From: Pseudomonas alcaligenes | GTDB taxonomy: Bacteria; Pseudomonadota; Gammaproteobacteria; Pseudomonadales; Pseudomonadaceae | Reading direction: 5' to 3' | Length of the DNA: 64,000 nt | NCBI RefSeq assembly: GCF_041729615.1 | Contig: NZ_CP154874.1 | Span: 2,981,001 to 3,045,000 of the forward strand | In this document: piece after piece, positions 29,086 to 36,599 of the stretch | Layout: every line of letters starts with the position of its first letter | How positions within the stretch are numbered: the stretch's first letter is position 1 | Translations under genes and position numbers: made by a program | The notes under the pieces: generated by a model | What the model saw: only the letters and a program-made list of their open reading frames with translations | What the model was told of the DNA's origin: nothing | Databases searched by the model: none

Positions 29086-29595
29086 ATGCATAAGGCAATC
29101 CGAGCGTATGTGCGTGCAGTAGACCGGATGAACAGGTTCATCGGGCGCTGCGCCATGTACCTGATTTTCGTCATGCTGGGGGTGTTGCTCTACTCGTCGC
29201 TGAGCAAGGCGCTGTTCGAGCCGGCGATCTGGACCCTGGAAACCGCCCAGTTCCTCATGGTCGCCTACTTCCTGCTGGGCGGCGCCTACTCCATGCAGCT
29301 CGACGCCCATGTGCGCATGGACCTGCTCTACGGCCGCTGGTCGCCGCGTACCCGCGCCTGGCTGGACGTGCTGACCGTGGCCTTCCTGCTGTTCTACCTG
29401 GGCGTGCTGCTGTACGGCGGCATCTCCTCCACCCAGTACGCCATCGAGTACGACGAGACCAGCTACTCCTCCTGGTCGCCGCGCATGGCGCCGATCAAGG
29501 TGCTGATGGTGATCGGCATCGCCCTGATGTTGCTGCAGGCCATCGCCATGTTCTTCAAGGACGTGGCGATCATCCGCGGGGAGCGCCTGGAATGA
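29086..29595 (+). CDS. TRAP transporter small membrane subunit (DctQ type)
   Basis: 169 aa with four predicted helices: about residues 22-42, 53-73, 90-118 and 135-158. The DctQ-family signature 'ETAQFLMVAYFLLGGAYS' and 'HVRMDLLYGRWSPRTRAWLD' is clear. It is the small integral subunit of a secondary, solute-binding-protein-dependent transporter driven by a sodium or proton gradient. Its stop overlaps the next gene (ATGA), and the order Q-M-P is a complete tripartite set. Confidence 0.95.
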   Translation: MHKAIRAYVRAVDRMNRFIGRCAMYLIFVMLGVLLYSSLSKALFEPAIWTLETAQFLMVAYFLLGGAYSMQLDAHVRMDLLYGRWSPRTRAWLDVLTVAFLLFYLGVLLYGGISSTQYAIEYDETSYSSWSPRMAPIKVLMVIGIALMLLQAIAMFFKDVAIIRGERLE

Positions 29596-30917
29596 GCTAC
29601 GAGCTGATCGCCCTGCTGATGTTCTCCTCGATGATGCTCCTGCTGCTCACCGGCAAGCGGGTGTTCGGCGCCATCGGCTTCGTCGCCGCCGCCGCGGCCC
29701 TGCTGCTGTGGGGCGACGGCGGCGTCGAGCTGCCGTTCAGCGCGGCGATGAAGCTGATGAAGTGGTACCCGCTGCTGACCCTGCCGATGTTCGTGTTCAT
29801 GGGCTACATGCTCTCCGAGTCGGGCGTGGCGGACGACCTGTACCGCATGTTCCACGTGTGGATGGGACCGCTGCACGGTGGCCTGGCCATCGGCACCATC
29901 GCCCTGATGGTGCTGATCTCGGCGATGAACGGGCTGAGCGTGGCCGGCATGGCCATCGGCGCGACCATCGCCCTGCCCGAACTGCTGCGCCGTGGCTACG
30001 ACAAGATCATGGTCACCGGAGTGATCCAGGCCGGCAGCTCGCTGGGCATCCTCATCCCGCCCAGCGTGGTGCTGGTGCTGTACGGCATGATCGCCCGCCA
30101 GCCGGTGGGCCAGCTGTGGCTGGCCGGGGTGCTGCCAGGCCTGCTGATGGCCGGCCTGTTCGTGCTCTACATCGCCGTGCGCTGCCGCCTGCAGCCGGAC
30201 ATGGGGCCGCCGCTGAGCCCGCAGGAGCGCGCCGAGATCAGCCTGGGCGAGAAGCTGCGCCTGCTGCGTGCGGGGCTGCTGCCGCTGTTCATCTTCGTGT
30301 CCATGACCGGGCTGTTCATGCTCGGCATCACCAGCCTGGTGGAAAGCTCGGCGGTCGGCGCCCTGGCCGCTACCCTGGCGGCGCTGGTGCAGGGTCGGCT
30401 GACGCGCAAGGTGATGGAGGAGACCCTGCGCAAGACGCTCGGCATCACCTGCATGTTCATGTGGATCATCCTCGCCGCGCTGTGCTTCGGCGCCGTGTTC
30501 GACGGCCTCGGCGCGGTCAAGGCGATCGAGGGCTTCTTCGTCGGCGAGCTGGGCCTGGGGCCCTGGGAAATCCTCATCCTGATGCAGCTGTCGTTCATCC
30601 TCATGGGCATGTTCCTCGACGACACCGCCATGCTGGTAATCGTCGCGCCGCTCTACGTGCCGCTGGTGGGCAGCCTGGGCTTCGACCTGGTGTGGTACGG
30701 CGTGCTCTACACCATCACCTGCCAGATGGCCTACATGACCCCGCCGTTCGGCTACAACCTGTTCCTGATGCGCGCCATGGCCCCGCCCGAGGTGAGCCTG
30801 GGCGACATCTACCGCTCGGTCACGCCCTTCGTGGCGATCATGGCGCTGACCCTGGCCCTGGTGATGATCTATCCGCAGATCGCCCTGTGGCTGCCGCAGT
30901 GGCACTACGGCGGCTGA
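29592..30917 (+). CDS. TRAP transporter large membrane subunit (DctM type)
   Basis: 441 aa, about 12 hydrophobic segments. Typical DctM features are 'LMVLISAMNGLSVAGMAIGATIALPELLRRGYDK' region, 'QAGSSLGILIPPSVVLVLYG' and 'MFLDDTAMLVIVAPLYVPLV', the transport and ion-binding loops. It forms the transport channel with DctQ; the binding protein delivers substrate from the periplasm. It overlaps the DctQ gene by four bases. Substrate is not deducible. Confidence 0.95.
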   Translation: MSYELIALLMFSSMMLLLLTGKRVFGAIGFVAAAAALLLWGDGGVELPFSAAMKLMKWYPLLTLPMFVFMGYMLSESGVADDLYRMFHVWMGPLHGGLAIGTIALMVLISAMNGLSVAGMAIGATIALPELLRRGYDKIMVTGVIQAGSSLGILIPPSVVLVLYGMIARQPVGQLWLAGVLPGLLMAGLFVLYIAVRCRLQPDMGPPLSPQERAEISLGEKLRLLRAGLLPLFIFVSMTGLFMLGITSLVESSAVGALAATLAALVQGRLTRKVMEETLRKTLGITCMFMWIILAALCFGAVFDGLGAVKAIEGFFVGELGLGPWEILILMQLSFILMGMFLDDTAMLVIVAPLYVPLVGSLGFDLVWYGVLYTITCQMAYMTPPFGYNLFLMRAMAPPEVSLGDIYRSVTPFVAIMALTLALVMIYPQIALWLPQWHYGG

Positions 30918-31029
30918 GGCAAATTGGATTTCAGGGCGGCGTCCCGGGAGTGTCTGTTGTGCGAGCGCCGGTCTGGGAGAGAGGGGAGACGCAATGGTGC
31001 GGCTCCATTCAACGCTTGGAGACGACAGC

Positions 31030-32073
31030 ATGAGTACGAGACGCAAGTTCCTGCAGGGCGCGGCGCTGGCCGGCGGCACTGCAGCCCTGGGCTCGGCGCA
31101 CATCTATGCCGCGGAGCCGAAGAAGATCACCTGGCGCCTGCAGACCTACGCCGGCCCGGCGCTGGCCGAGCACGTGATCAAGCCTTCGATCGAGGCCTTC
31201 AACAAGGTGGCCGAGGGGCAGATGGAGATCCAGCTGTATTTCGCCGACCAGCTGGTGCCCACCGGCGAGCTGTTCCGCGCCATGCAGAAGGGCACCATCG
31301 ACGCGGTACAGAGCGACGACGACTCGATCGCTGCGCCGGTCGACGTGGCCGTGTTCGGCGGCTACTTCCCCTTCGCCACCCGCTACAGCCTGGACGTGCC
31401 GGTGCTGTTCGAGCAGTTCGGCCTGCGGCAGATCTGGGAGGAGGCCTACGGCGAGGTCAAGGGCGTGACCTGGCTCGGCGCCGGTGCCTGGGACCCCTGC
31501 CACTTCGCTACGGTCGAGCCGATCAACTCGCTGGCCGACCTCAAGGGCAAGCGGGTGTTCACCTTCCCCACCGCCGGCAAGTTCCTCGCCCGCTTCGGGG
31601 TGATCCCGGTGACCCTGCCCTGGGAAGACGTCGAGGTGGCGATCCAGACCGGCGAGCTGGACGGCATCGCCTGGTCCGGCATCACCGAGGACTACACGGT
31701 GGGCTGGGCCAACGTCACCAAGTACTTCCTCACCAACAACATCTCCGGTGCCTGGATCGGCTCCTACTTCGCCAACTCGGAGAAGTGGGCGGAAGTGCCG
31801 GACAAGCTCAAGGACCTGTTCCGCCTGTGCATGGACAGCTCGCACTACTACCGCCAGCACTGGTACTGGGGCGGCGAGGCCAAGCTGCGGGTCGAAGGCG
31901 ACAAGCTCAAGCTGACCACCATTCCTGCGGCGGAGTGGAAGACGGTGGAAGACGAGGCGCGCAAGTTCTGGGAGGAGATCGCCAAGACCAGCCCACGCTG
32001 TGCCAAGGTGGTGGAGATCTTCAAGCAGTACAACGCGCTGATGGACAAGGCGGGGCCGCCCTACCGCTACTGA
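31030..32073 (+). CDS. TRAP transporter solute-binding protein (DctP type), Tat-exported
   Basis: 347 aa from ATG 31030 ('MSTRRKFLQGAALAGG'), with GGAG nine bases upstream. The twin-arginine motif S-T-R-R-K-F-L marks Tat export, consistent with a folded or cofactor-bound binding protein. Core DctP elements are 'WRLQTYAGPALAEHVIKPSIEAF', 'DLKGKRVFTFPTAGK', 'DGIAWSGITEDYTVGWANVTKY' and 'WYWGGEAKLRVEGDKLK'. The WSG/YTVGW pocket resembles TakP-type binding proteins for 2-oxo or other carboxylic acids. Exact ligand unknown. It ends eight bases before convergent ybaK. Confidence 0.92.
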   Translation: MSTRRKFLQGAALAGGTAALGSAHIYAAEPKKITWRLQTYAGPALAEHVIKPSIEAFNKVAEGQMEIQLYFADQLVPTGELFRAMQKGTIDAVQSDDDSIAAPVDVAVFGGYFPFATRYSLDVPVLFEQFGLRQIWEEAYGEVKGVTWLGAGAWDPCHFATVEPINSLADLKGKRVFTFPTAGKFLARFGVIPVTLPWEDVEVAIQTGELDGIAWSGITEDYTVGWANVTKYFLTNNISGAWIGSYFANSEKWAEVPDKLKDLFRLCMDSSHYYRQHWYWGGEAKLRVEGDKLKLTTIPAAEWKTVEDEARKFWEEIAKTSPRCAKVVEIFKQYNALMDKAGPPYRY

Positions 32074-32080
32074 GCCGGCG

Positions 32081-32554
32081 TCAGGCCGGCACCGGCGCCT
32101 GGCAGACGTCCACCCACTCGGCGCCGACCAGCTCGGCCATGCGCCGCGGGCAGATGCGCACGGCGCTATGGATGGCGCCGGCCGCCGGCAGCACCTCGGC
32201 ATAGTCCAGCAGCGAGCGGTCGCAGTACACCGGCAGCGGCGTGGCCAGGCCGAAGGGACAGACGCCGCCGACCGGGTGCCCGGTCAGCGCCACCACCGTC
32301 TCGGCATCGAGCATCTTGGCCTTGCTGCCGAAGGCTTCCTTCAGCTTGCGATTGTCCAGGCGCGCATCGCCGCGGGCGACCACCAGCAGTTCGCGCTCGC
32401 CCACGCGAAAGGCCAGGGTCTTGGCGATCTGCCCCGGCTCCACGCCGTGCGCTTCGGCGGCCAGGGCGACCGTGGCGGTGCTGGTGGCGAGCTCGATGAT
32501 GGCGATTTCGGGAGCCTTGGCGGCGAAGAAGGCGCGTACCGATTGCAGACTCAT
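32081..32554 (-). CDS. YbaK/EbsC-family aminoacyl-tRNA deacylase
   Basis: 157 aa from ATG 32554. The family removes mischarged Cys or Ala from tRNA(Pro). Typical motifs are 'KTLAFRVGERELLVVARGDARLDNRKL' (with catalytic Lys), 'ALTGHPVGGVCPFGL' and 'VYCDRSLLDYAEVLPAAGA'. The long open frame upstream overlaps the GGDEF-EAL gene, so the conserved start is used. It follows that gene on the same strand after 55 bp and converges on the TRAP genes. Confidence 0.92.
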   Translation of the reverse strand: MSLQSVRAFFAAKAPEIAIIELATSTATVALAAEAHGVEPGQIAKTLAFRVGERELLVVARGDARLDNRKLKEAFGSKAKMLDAETVVALTGHPVGGVCPFGLATPLPVYCDRSLLDYAEVLPAAGAIHSAVRICPRRMAELVGAEWVDVCQAPVPA

Positions 32555-32609
32555 GCGACTGACTTCCAGGGCGGCAAAAGCCGCATCCTTGTCGCCGCGG
32601 CTGCTGTCG

Positions 32610-35228
32610 TCAAGCGCCGGCGGCGCGCTCGTCGCCCTGTGGCACGGGCCACAGCTCCAGCAGGCGCGCCGGGCCGGGCGCGGCGAACAGGTAGCCCTGG
32701 AACAGCTGGCAGCCTGCATTCAGCAGTGCCTCGCGCTGCTCGGCGCTCTCCACGCCCTCGGCGATCACCTCCAGCTCTAGGCTCTGCCCCAGCGCCACTA
32801 TGGTGCGGATGATGGCCGCGTCGTTGGCGTCCTCGAGCAGGTCGCGGACGAAGCAGCGGTCGATCTTCAGGCGCGACAGTGGCAGGCGCTTGAGGTAGCC
32901 GAGCGAGGAGTAGCCGGTGCCGAAGTCGTCCAGGGAAAAGCTCACGCCGCGTGCGCGCAGCTCGTTCATGCGCAGGATCAGCGCCTCGGTGTCCATCGCC
33001 AGCTGGCTCTCGGTCAGCTCCAGTTCCAGGCGGCTGGGGTCTGCGCCGCTCTGTTGGAGGATCACCAGCACCTCGTCGGCGAACTCCGGATGGTGCAGCT
33101 GGCGGGCACTGACGTTGACCGCCAGGGGCAGGCGGCCGAGTTGCGGGTGGCCGGCCCAGGCCACCAGCTGGCGGCAGGCCTCGCGCAGGATCCAGCGGCC
33201 GAGCGGGAAGATCAGGTCGGTGCTTTCCGCCAGCGGGATGAACTCGCCGGGCGGGATCAGCCCGCGCTGCGGATGCTGCCAGCGCACCAGGGCCTCGGCG
33301 CCGATCAGGCGGCCATGCCTATCCACCTGTGGCTGGTAGTGCAGCAGCAGTCCCTGGCCATCGTTCAGGCACTGGCGCAGGTCGTTCTCCAGGCGCATGC
33401 GCGCCAGGGCCTCGGCCTGCATCTGCGGGTCGAAGAAGCGCACCGCGTTGCGCCCGGCGGCCTTGGCCTGGTACATCGCTAGGTCGGCGCGCTTGAGCAG
33501 CTCCTCCACCGTGCCCTGGGCGTCGGAGAACAGGGTCACGCCGATGCTGGCCGTGCTGGTGTGCAACTGCCCCTGCAGCTCGTAGGGTTGCGCCAGGCTG
33601 CCCAGCAGCTTGCCGGCTACCGCCTCCAGCTCGGCGAACAGCTCGTTGCCGCGCGCCGACAGGTCTTCCAGCATCAGCACGAACTCGTCGCCGCCGAGGC
33701 GCGCCAGGGTGTCTTCCTGCCGTACCTGGCTGCGCAGGCGCTGGGCCACCTGCTGCAGGAAACGATCACCCATGGCATGGCCGAGGGTGTCGTTGAGGTT
33801 CTTGAAGTTGTCCAGGTCGATGAACAGCAGGGCGCCTTCCTGGTGGCTGCGCTGGTGGCGGTCGAGGGCGTGTTGCAGGCGCTCGAGCAGCAGGCGGCGG
33901 TTGGGCAGGCCGGTGAGCGGGTCGTAGAAGGCCAGCTGGTGGATCTGCTCCAGGTTGCGCTTGTGCTCGGTGATGTCGGTGGAAATGCCGCACAGGGCAT
34001 AGATGCTGCCGTCCGGGCGGCGCAGCGGCAGCTTCACTGAGAGGTAGGCCTGCTCGCAGCTGCCATCCCGGCTGCGGTTGACCTCCTCCAGCTGCACCCG
34101 CTCGCCCTGCTGCAGCACGCGCCGGTCGTTGTTGCGCAGGTTGGCCACCGTGGTGGCGTCGAAGAAGGCCTCGTCGGTCTGCCCCAGCACGTCCTCGCGC
34201 GGCCGGCCGAACAGTTCGCAGACCTTGTGGTTGACGTACTGGTAACGGAACTGCGGGTCCTTGATGTAGATGTAGGCCTCGACGCTGTCGAGGATGGTGT
34301 TCAGGCGCAGCTCGCTGTTGCTCAGGTGGCGGGTCTGCTCGGCCACCTTGCGGCGCAGCAGCAGGGCGCCGGCCAGGGCCAGCAGGAGCAGGCCGGCCAG
34401 GGTCGCCAGGCCCCACCAGAGGCTGGCCGGGATCGCCAGTTCGGGCGTCCGGCCGCCCCAGCGCTGGATGATGCGGTAGTAGGGCGAGTCCTGCTGGGCC
34501 TGCCAGTCCTGCAGGTGGCGGTCGATGCTGGCCAGCAGCTCGGCGTTGCCGCCCTTGCGGGTGGCGAAGAACAGCCGGGCCGGCTGGAACACGATCGGCG
34601 TGTCGCGCAGGCCGAAGCGCTCGGCGTGGTAGTCGCCGAAGCGCTGGTTGGCCACCGCCGCATCGGCGTCACCCCTGGCGACCAGGCGAAAGCCCTGTTC
34701 CAGGCTGTCCACCGCCAGCAGGCTGGCCTGCAGGCCGAAACTGTCGAGCAGGTTGCGCAGGTACGTCTCCTGCACCGAGCCGCGCAGCACGGCCAGGCGG
34801 CGCTCCTTGAGGTCGAGGATGGAGTCCAGGCGCAGGTCGCTGCGGCTGTACAGCTGCGACCAGCTGAACAGGGCAGGGGTCTGGTGGAAGTCCAGGTAGG
34901 TGGCGCGCTCCTCGTTCCAGGCCACGTCGGGCAGCAGGTCGATCTGGCCGTCGCGGGCCAGTTCCAGGCAGCGTTGCCATTCGCAGGGCACGGCGATCAG
35001 GCGCCAGTCCTCGCGGCTGGCGATCTCGCCGAGCAGGTCGCCGAAGATGCCGCTCAGACGCCCGTCCTCGGCCAGCAGCTTGGGCTCGTTGGCATAGGTG
35101 CCGACTTTCACCGCATGCGAGGCTTCGCCCAGAAGCGGCCAGGCGGCCAGCAGCAAGCACGGCAGCAGCGCGCGCCGCAGGGAGCGTGGAGTGAGGCGCG
35201 AGGCTGTCATCCTGGCCATGACTTCCAT
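32610..35228 (-). CDS. Transmembrane GGDEF-EAL c-di-GMP protein with periplasmic SBP sensor
   Basis: 872 aa. A signal-anchor (about residues 18-36) precedes a periplasmic SBP_bac_3-like domain (about 40-262, with 'VGTYANEPKLLAEDGRLSGIFGDLLGEI' as the ligand fold), a membrane helix (about 268-292), a PAS domain (about 305-420), a GGDEF domain with intact 'RLGGDEF' at 511-516, and an EAL domain with 'GAEALVRW', 'LDDFGTGYSSL' and 'VIAEGVE'. It could synthesise and/or degrade c-di-GMP in response to a periplasmic small molecule. In-frame ATGs at 35219 and 35210 are alternative starts. Orn in this window would clear the pGpG product. Confidence 0.93.
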   Translation of the reverse strand: MEVMARMTASRLTPRSLRRALLPCLLLAAWPLLGEASHAVKVGTYANEPKLLAEDGRLSGIFGDLLGEIASREDWRLIAVPCEWQRCLELARDGQIDLLPDVAWNEERATYLDFHQTPALFSWSQLYSRSDLRLDSILDLKERRLAVLRGSVQETYLRNLLDSFGLQASLLAVDSLEQGFRLVARGDADAAVANQRFGDYHAERFGLRDTPIVFQPARLFFATRKGGNAELLASIDRHLQDWQAQQDSPYYRIIQRWGGRTPELAIPASLWWGLATLAGLLLLALAGALLLRRKVAEQTRHLSNSELRLNTILDSVEAYIYIKDPQFRYQYVNHKVCELFGRPREDVLGQTDEAFFDATTVANLRNNDRRVLQQGERVQLEEVNRSRDGSCEQAYLSVKLPLRRPDGSIYALCGISTDITEHKRNLEQIHQLAFYDPLTGLPNRRLLLERLQHALDRHQRSHQEGALLFIDLDNFKNLNDTLGHAMGDRFLQQVAQRLRSQVRQEDTLARLGGDEFVLMLEDLSARGNELFAELEAVAGKLLGSLAQPYELQGQLHTSTASIGVTLFSDAQGTVEELLKRADLAMYQAKAAGRNAVRFFDPQMQAEALARMRLENDLRQCLNDGQGLLLHYQPQVDRHGRLIGAEALVRWQHPQRGLIPPGEFIPLAESTDLIFPLGRWILREACRQLVAWAGHPQLGRLPLAVNVSARQLHHPEFADEVLVILQQSGADPSRLELELTESQLAMDTEALILRMNELRARGVSFSLDDFGTGYSSLGYLKRLPLSRLKIDRCFVRDLLEDANDAAIIRTIVALGQSLELEVIAEGVESAEQREALLNAGCQLFQGYLFAAPGPARLLELWPVPQGDERAAGA

Positions 35229-35277
35229 GAGGGTCGACGCCTAAACCATAGGTGCAAAAAGCCCGCTTGGCGCGCGC

Positions 35278-35889
35278 TCATTCGGCCCAGCCACGCCAGA
35301 CCCAGGTCATCGGGCGCGGCCCCGGCAGGTAGCTGCTGTACAGCTCGCGGATCGTGAAACCACCGGCCTTGAGCAGGGCGGGGATGTCGCGGTCGAGATG
35401 GCAGCCGCCGGCCAGCGGTTTCCACAGCGGTGTCAGGCGCTGCTGCCAGCGGCGCACGCCGGGGTCGGGCGCGCGCCCGTGCTCGCTGAACAACAGCTTG
35501 CCGCCGGGCTTGAGCACGCGGCGCATCTCGCGCAGGGCGGCCAGCGGTTCGGGGATGGTGCACAGGGTGAAGGTGCAGACGATGCTGTCGAAGCTGGCAT
35601 CGGCGGCCTGGATCTGCCCTAGCTCCAGGGCGACCATCTCCAGCGGGATAGCGATCCGTTCGGCGCGCCGCCGCGCCAGGGCCTGCATCTGCGCGGCCGG
35701 GTCGACGCCGACGATGGCGCTGACCTTATCGGCGTCGTAGAAAGCCAGGTTGAGGCCGGTGCCGATGCCGATCTCCAGTACCCGGCCGCTGGCCAGCGGC
35801 ACCACCTGGGCGCGGGTCTTCATCACCTGGCCCATGCCGCAGGCGAAGTCGATCAGGTGCGGCAGGATCTTCTCGTCGTAGAACCTCAT
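35278..35889 (-). CDS. Class I SAM-dependent methyltransferase
   Basis: 203 aa from ATG 35889, which overlaps the TGA of the upstream gene (TGATG). Motif I is 'VLEIGIGTGLNLAFY' (about residue 38), then 'IVGVDPAAQM', 'FDSIVCTFTLCTIPEP' and 'LKPGGKLLFSEHG', the Methyltransf_11 pattern. 'TPLWKPLAGGCHLDRDIPALLKAGGF' resembles the C-terminus of phospholipid or small-lipid methyltransferases, but the substrate is not established. Tightly coupled to the NAD-binding protein gene. Confidence 0.88.
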   Translation of the reverse strand: MRFYDEKILPHLIDFACGMGQVMKTRAQVVPLASGRVLEIGIGTGLNLAFYDADKVSAIVGVDPAAQMQALARRRAERIAIPLEMVALELGQIQAADASFDSIVCTFTLCTIPEPLAALREMRRVLKPGGKLLFSEHGRAPDPGVRRWQQRLTPLWKPLAGGCHLDRDIPALLKAGGFTIRELYSSYLPGPRPMTWVWRGWAE

Positions 35890-36530
35890 CAGCGGCCCAG
35901 CCGGCGCAGCTCGTCGGACTCCACGACCCGCACGCCGTCGCCTTCCTCCAGGGCCAGGCGCCACAGCGCGCGGGCCAGCACGGCGGCCTCGATGCCGCGG
36001 TACTTGCCGGGAATCCAGCGCAGCAGCGGCGCGGCCAGGCGCTCACCGAGGCGGAACTCGCGGCGCGGGCCGAGCAGCAGGGAGGGGCGGACTATGGTCA
36101 GCTGCGGCCAGTCCATGGCCTGCAGGGCGGCTTCCATTTCACCCTTGACCCGGTTGTAGAACACCGCGGAGCGCGGATCGGCGCCCAGGGCGCTGATCAC
36201 CAGCAGGTGCCGGGCGCCCAGCTCGCGGGCGCGGCGGGCGAAGGCCAGGACCAGGTCGTGATCGACGGCGCGGAACGCCTCCTGCGAGCCGGCCTGCTTG
36301 ATGGTGGTGCCCAGGCAGCAGAAGGCGGCGTCGACCCGGCCGCCAAGCTGCGGCAGCAGAGCCGCCAGCTCGCCCACCGGGTTGTCCAGGTGCGGGTGTT
36401 CGGCCAGCGGGCTGCGGCTGGGCGCCAGCACGCGGCTGATGGTCGGCTCGCTGAGCAGGCGGTCGAGCAGGTGCTCGCCGGTGAGGCCGGTGGCGCCGGC
36501 GAGCAGGATGTGCTGGGGCGTCAGATACAT
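35889..36530 (-). CDS. NAD(P)-binding Rossmann oxidoreductase (HTATIP2-like)
   Basis: 213 aa. The N-terminal '[18 protein letters not shown]' is a Rossmann dinucleotide motif (G-x-x-G-x-x-G) of atypical extended SDRs. '[28 protein letters not shown]' and '[23 protein letters not shown]' are typical of the HTATIP2/YtfG-like family, where Tyr-x-x-x-Lys is changed (here 'YNRVK'). Function not known. Its TGA overlaps the methyltransferase ATG, so both are one operon unit. Confidence 0.85.
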   Translation of the reverse strand: MYLTPQHILLAGATGLTGEHLLDRLLSEPTISRVLAPSRSPLAEHPHLDNPVGELAALLPQLGGRVDAAFCCLGTTIKQAGSQEAFRAVDHDLVLAFARRARELGARHLLVISALGADPRSAVFYNRVKGEMEAALQAMDWPQLTIVRPSLLLGPRREFRLGERLAAPLLRWIPGKYRGIEAAVLARALWRLALEEGDGVRVVESDELRRLGR

Positions 36531-36599
36531 GCTGTTTCTCCGCTGATTAACTGTCAGCTTAGAACGAAACGGCAGAACAGGCGCGGAACTGATCGCAAA

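Noticed and set aside
29463..31103. 546-codon minus-strand open frame opposite the TRAP genes
   Set aside because: Gln/His/Arg-rich translation without motifs, fully covered by the well-supported TRAP genes.
32081..32719. Longer 212-residue version of the YbaK deacylase
   Set aside because: The extra N-terminus overlaps the GGDEF-EAL gene and is low-complexity Cys/Ser/Arg; the conserved domain begins at 32554.
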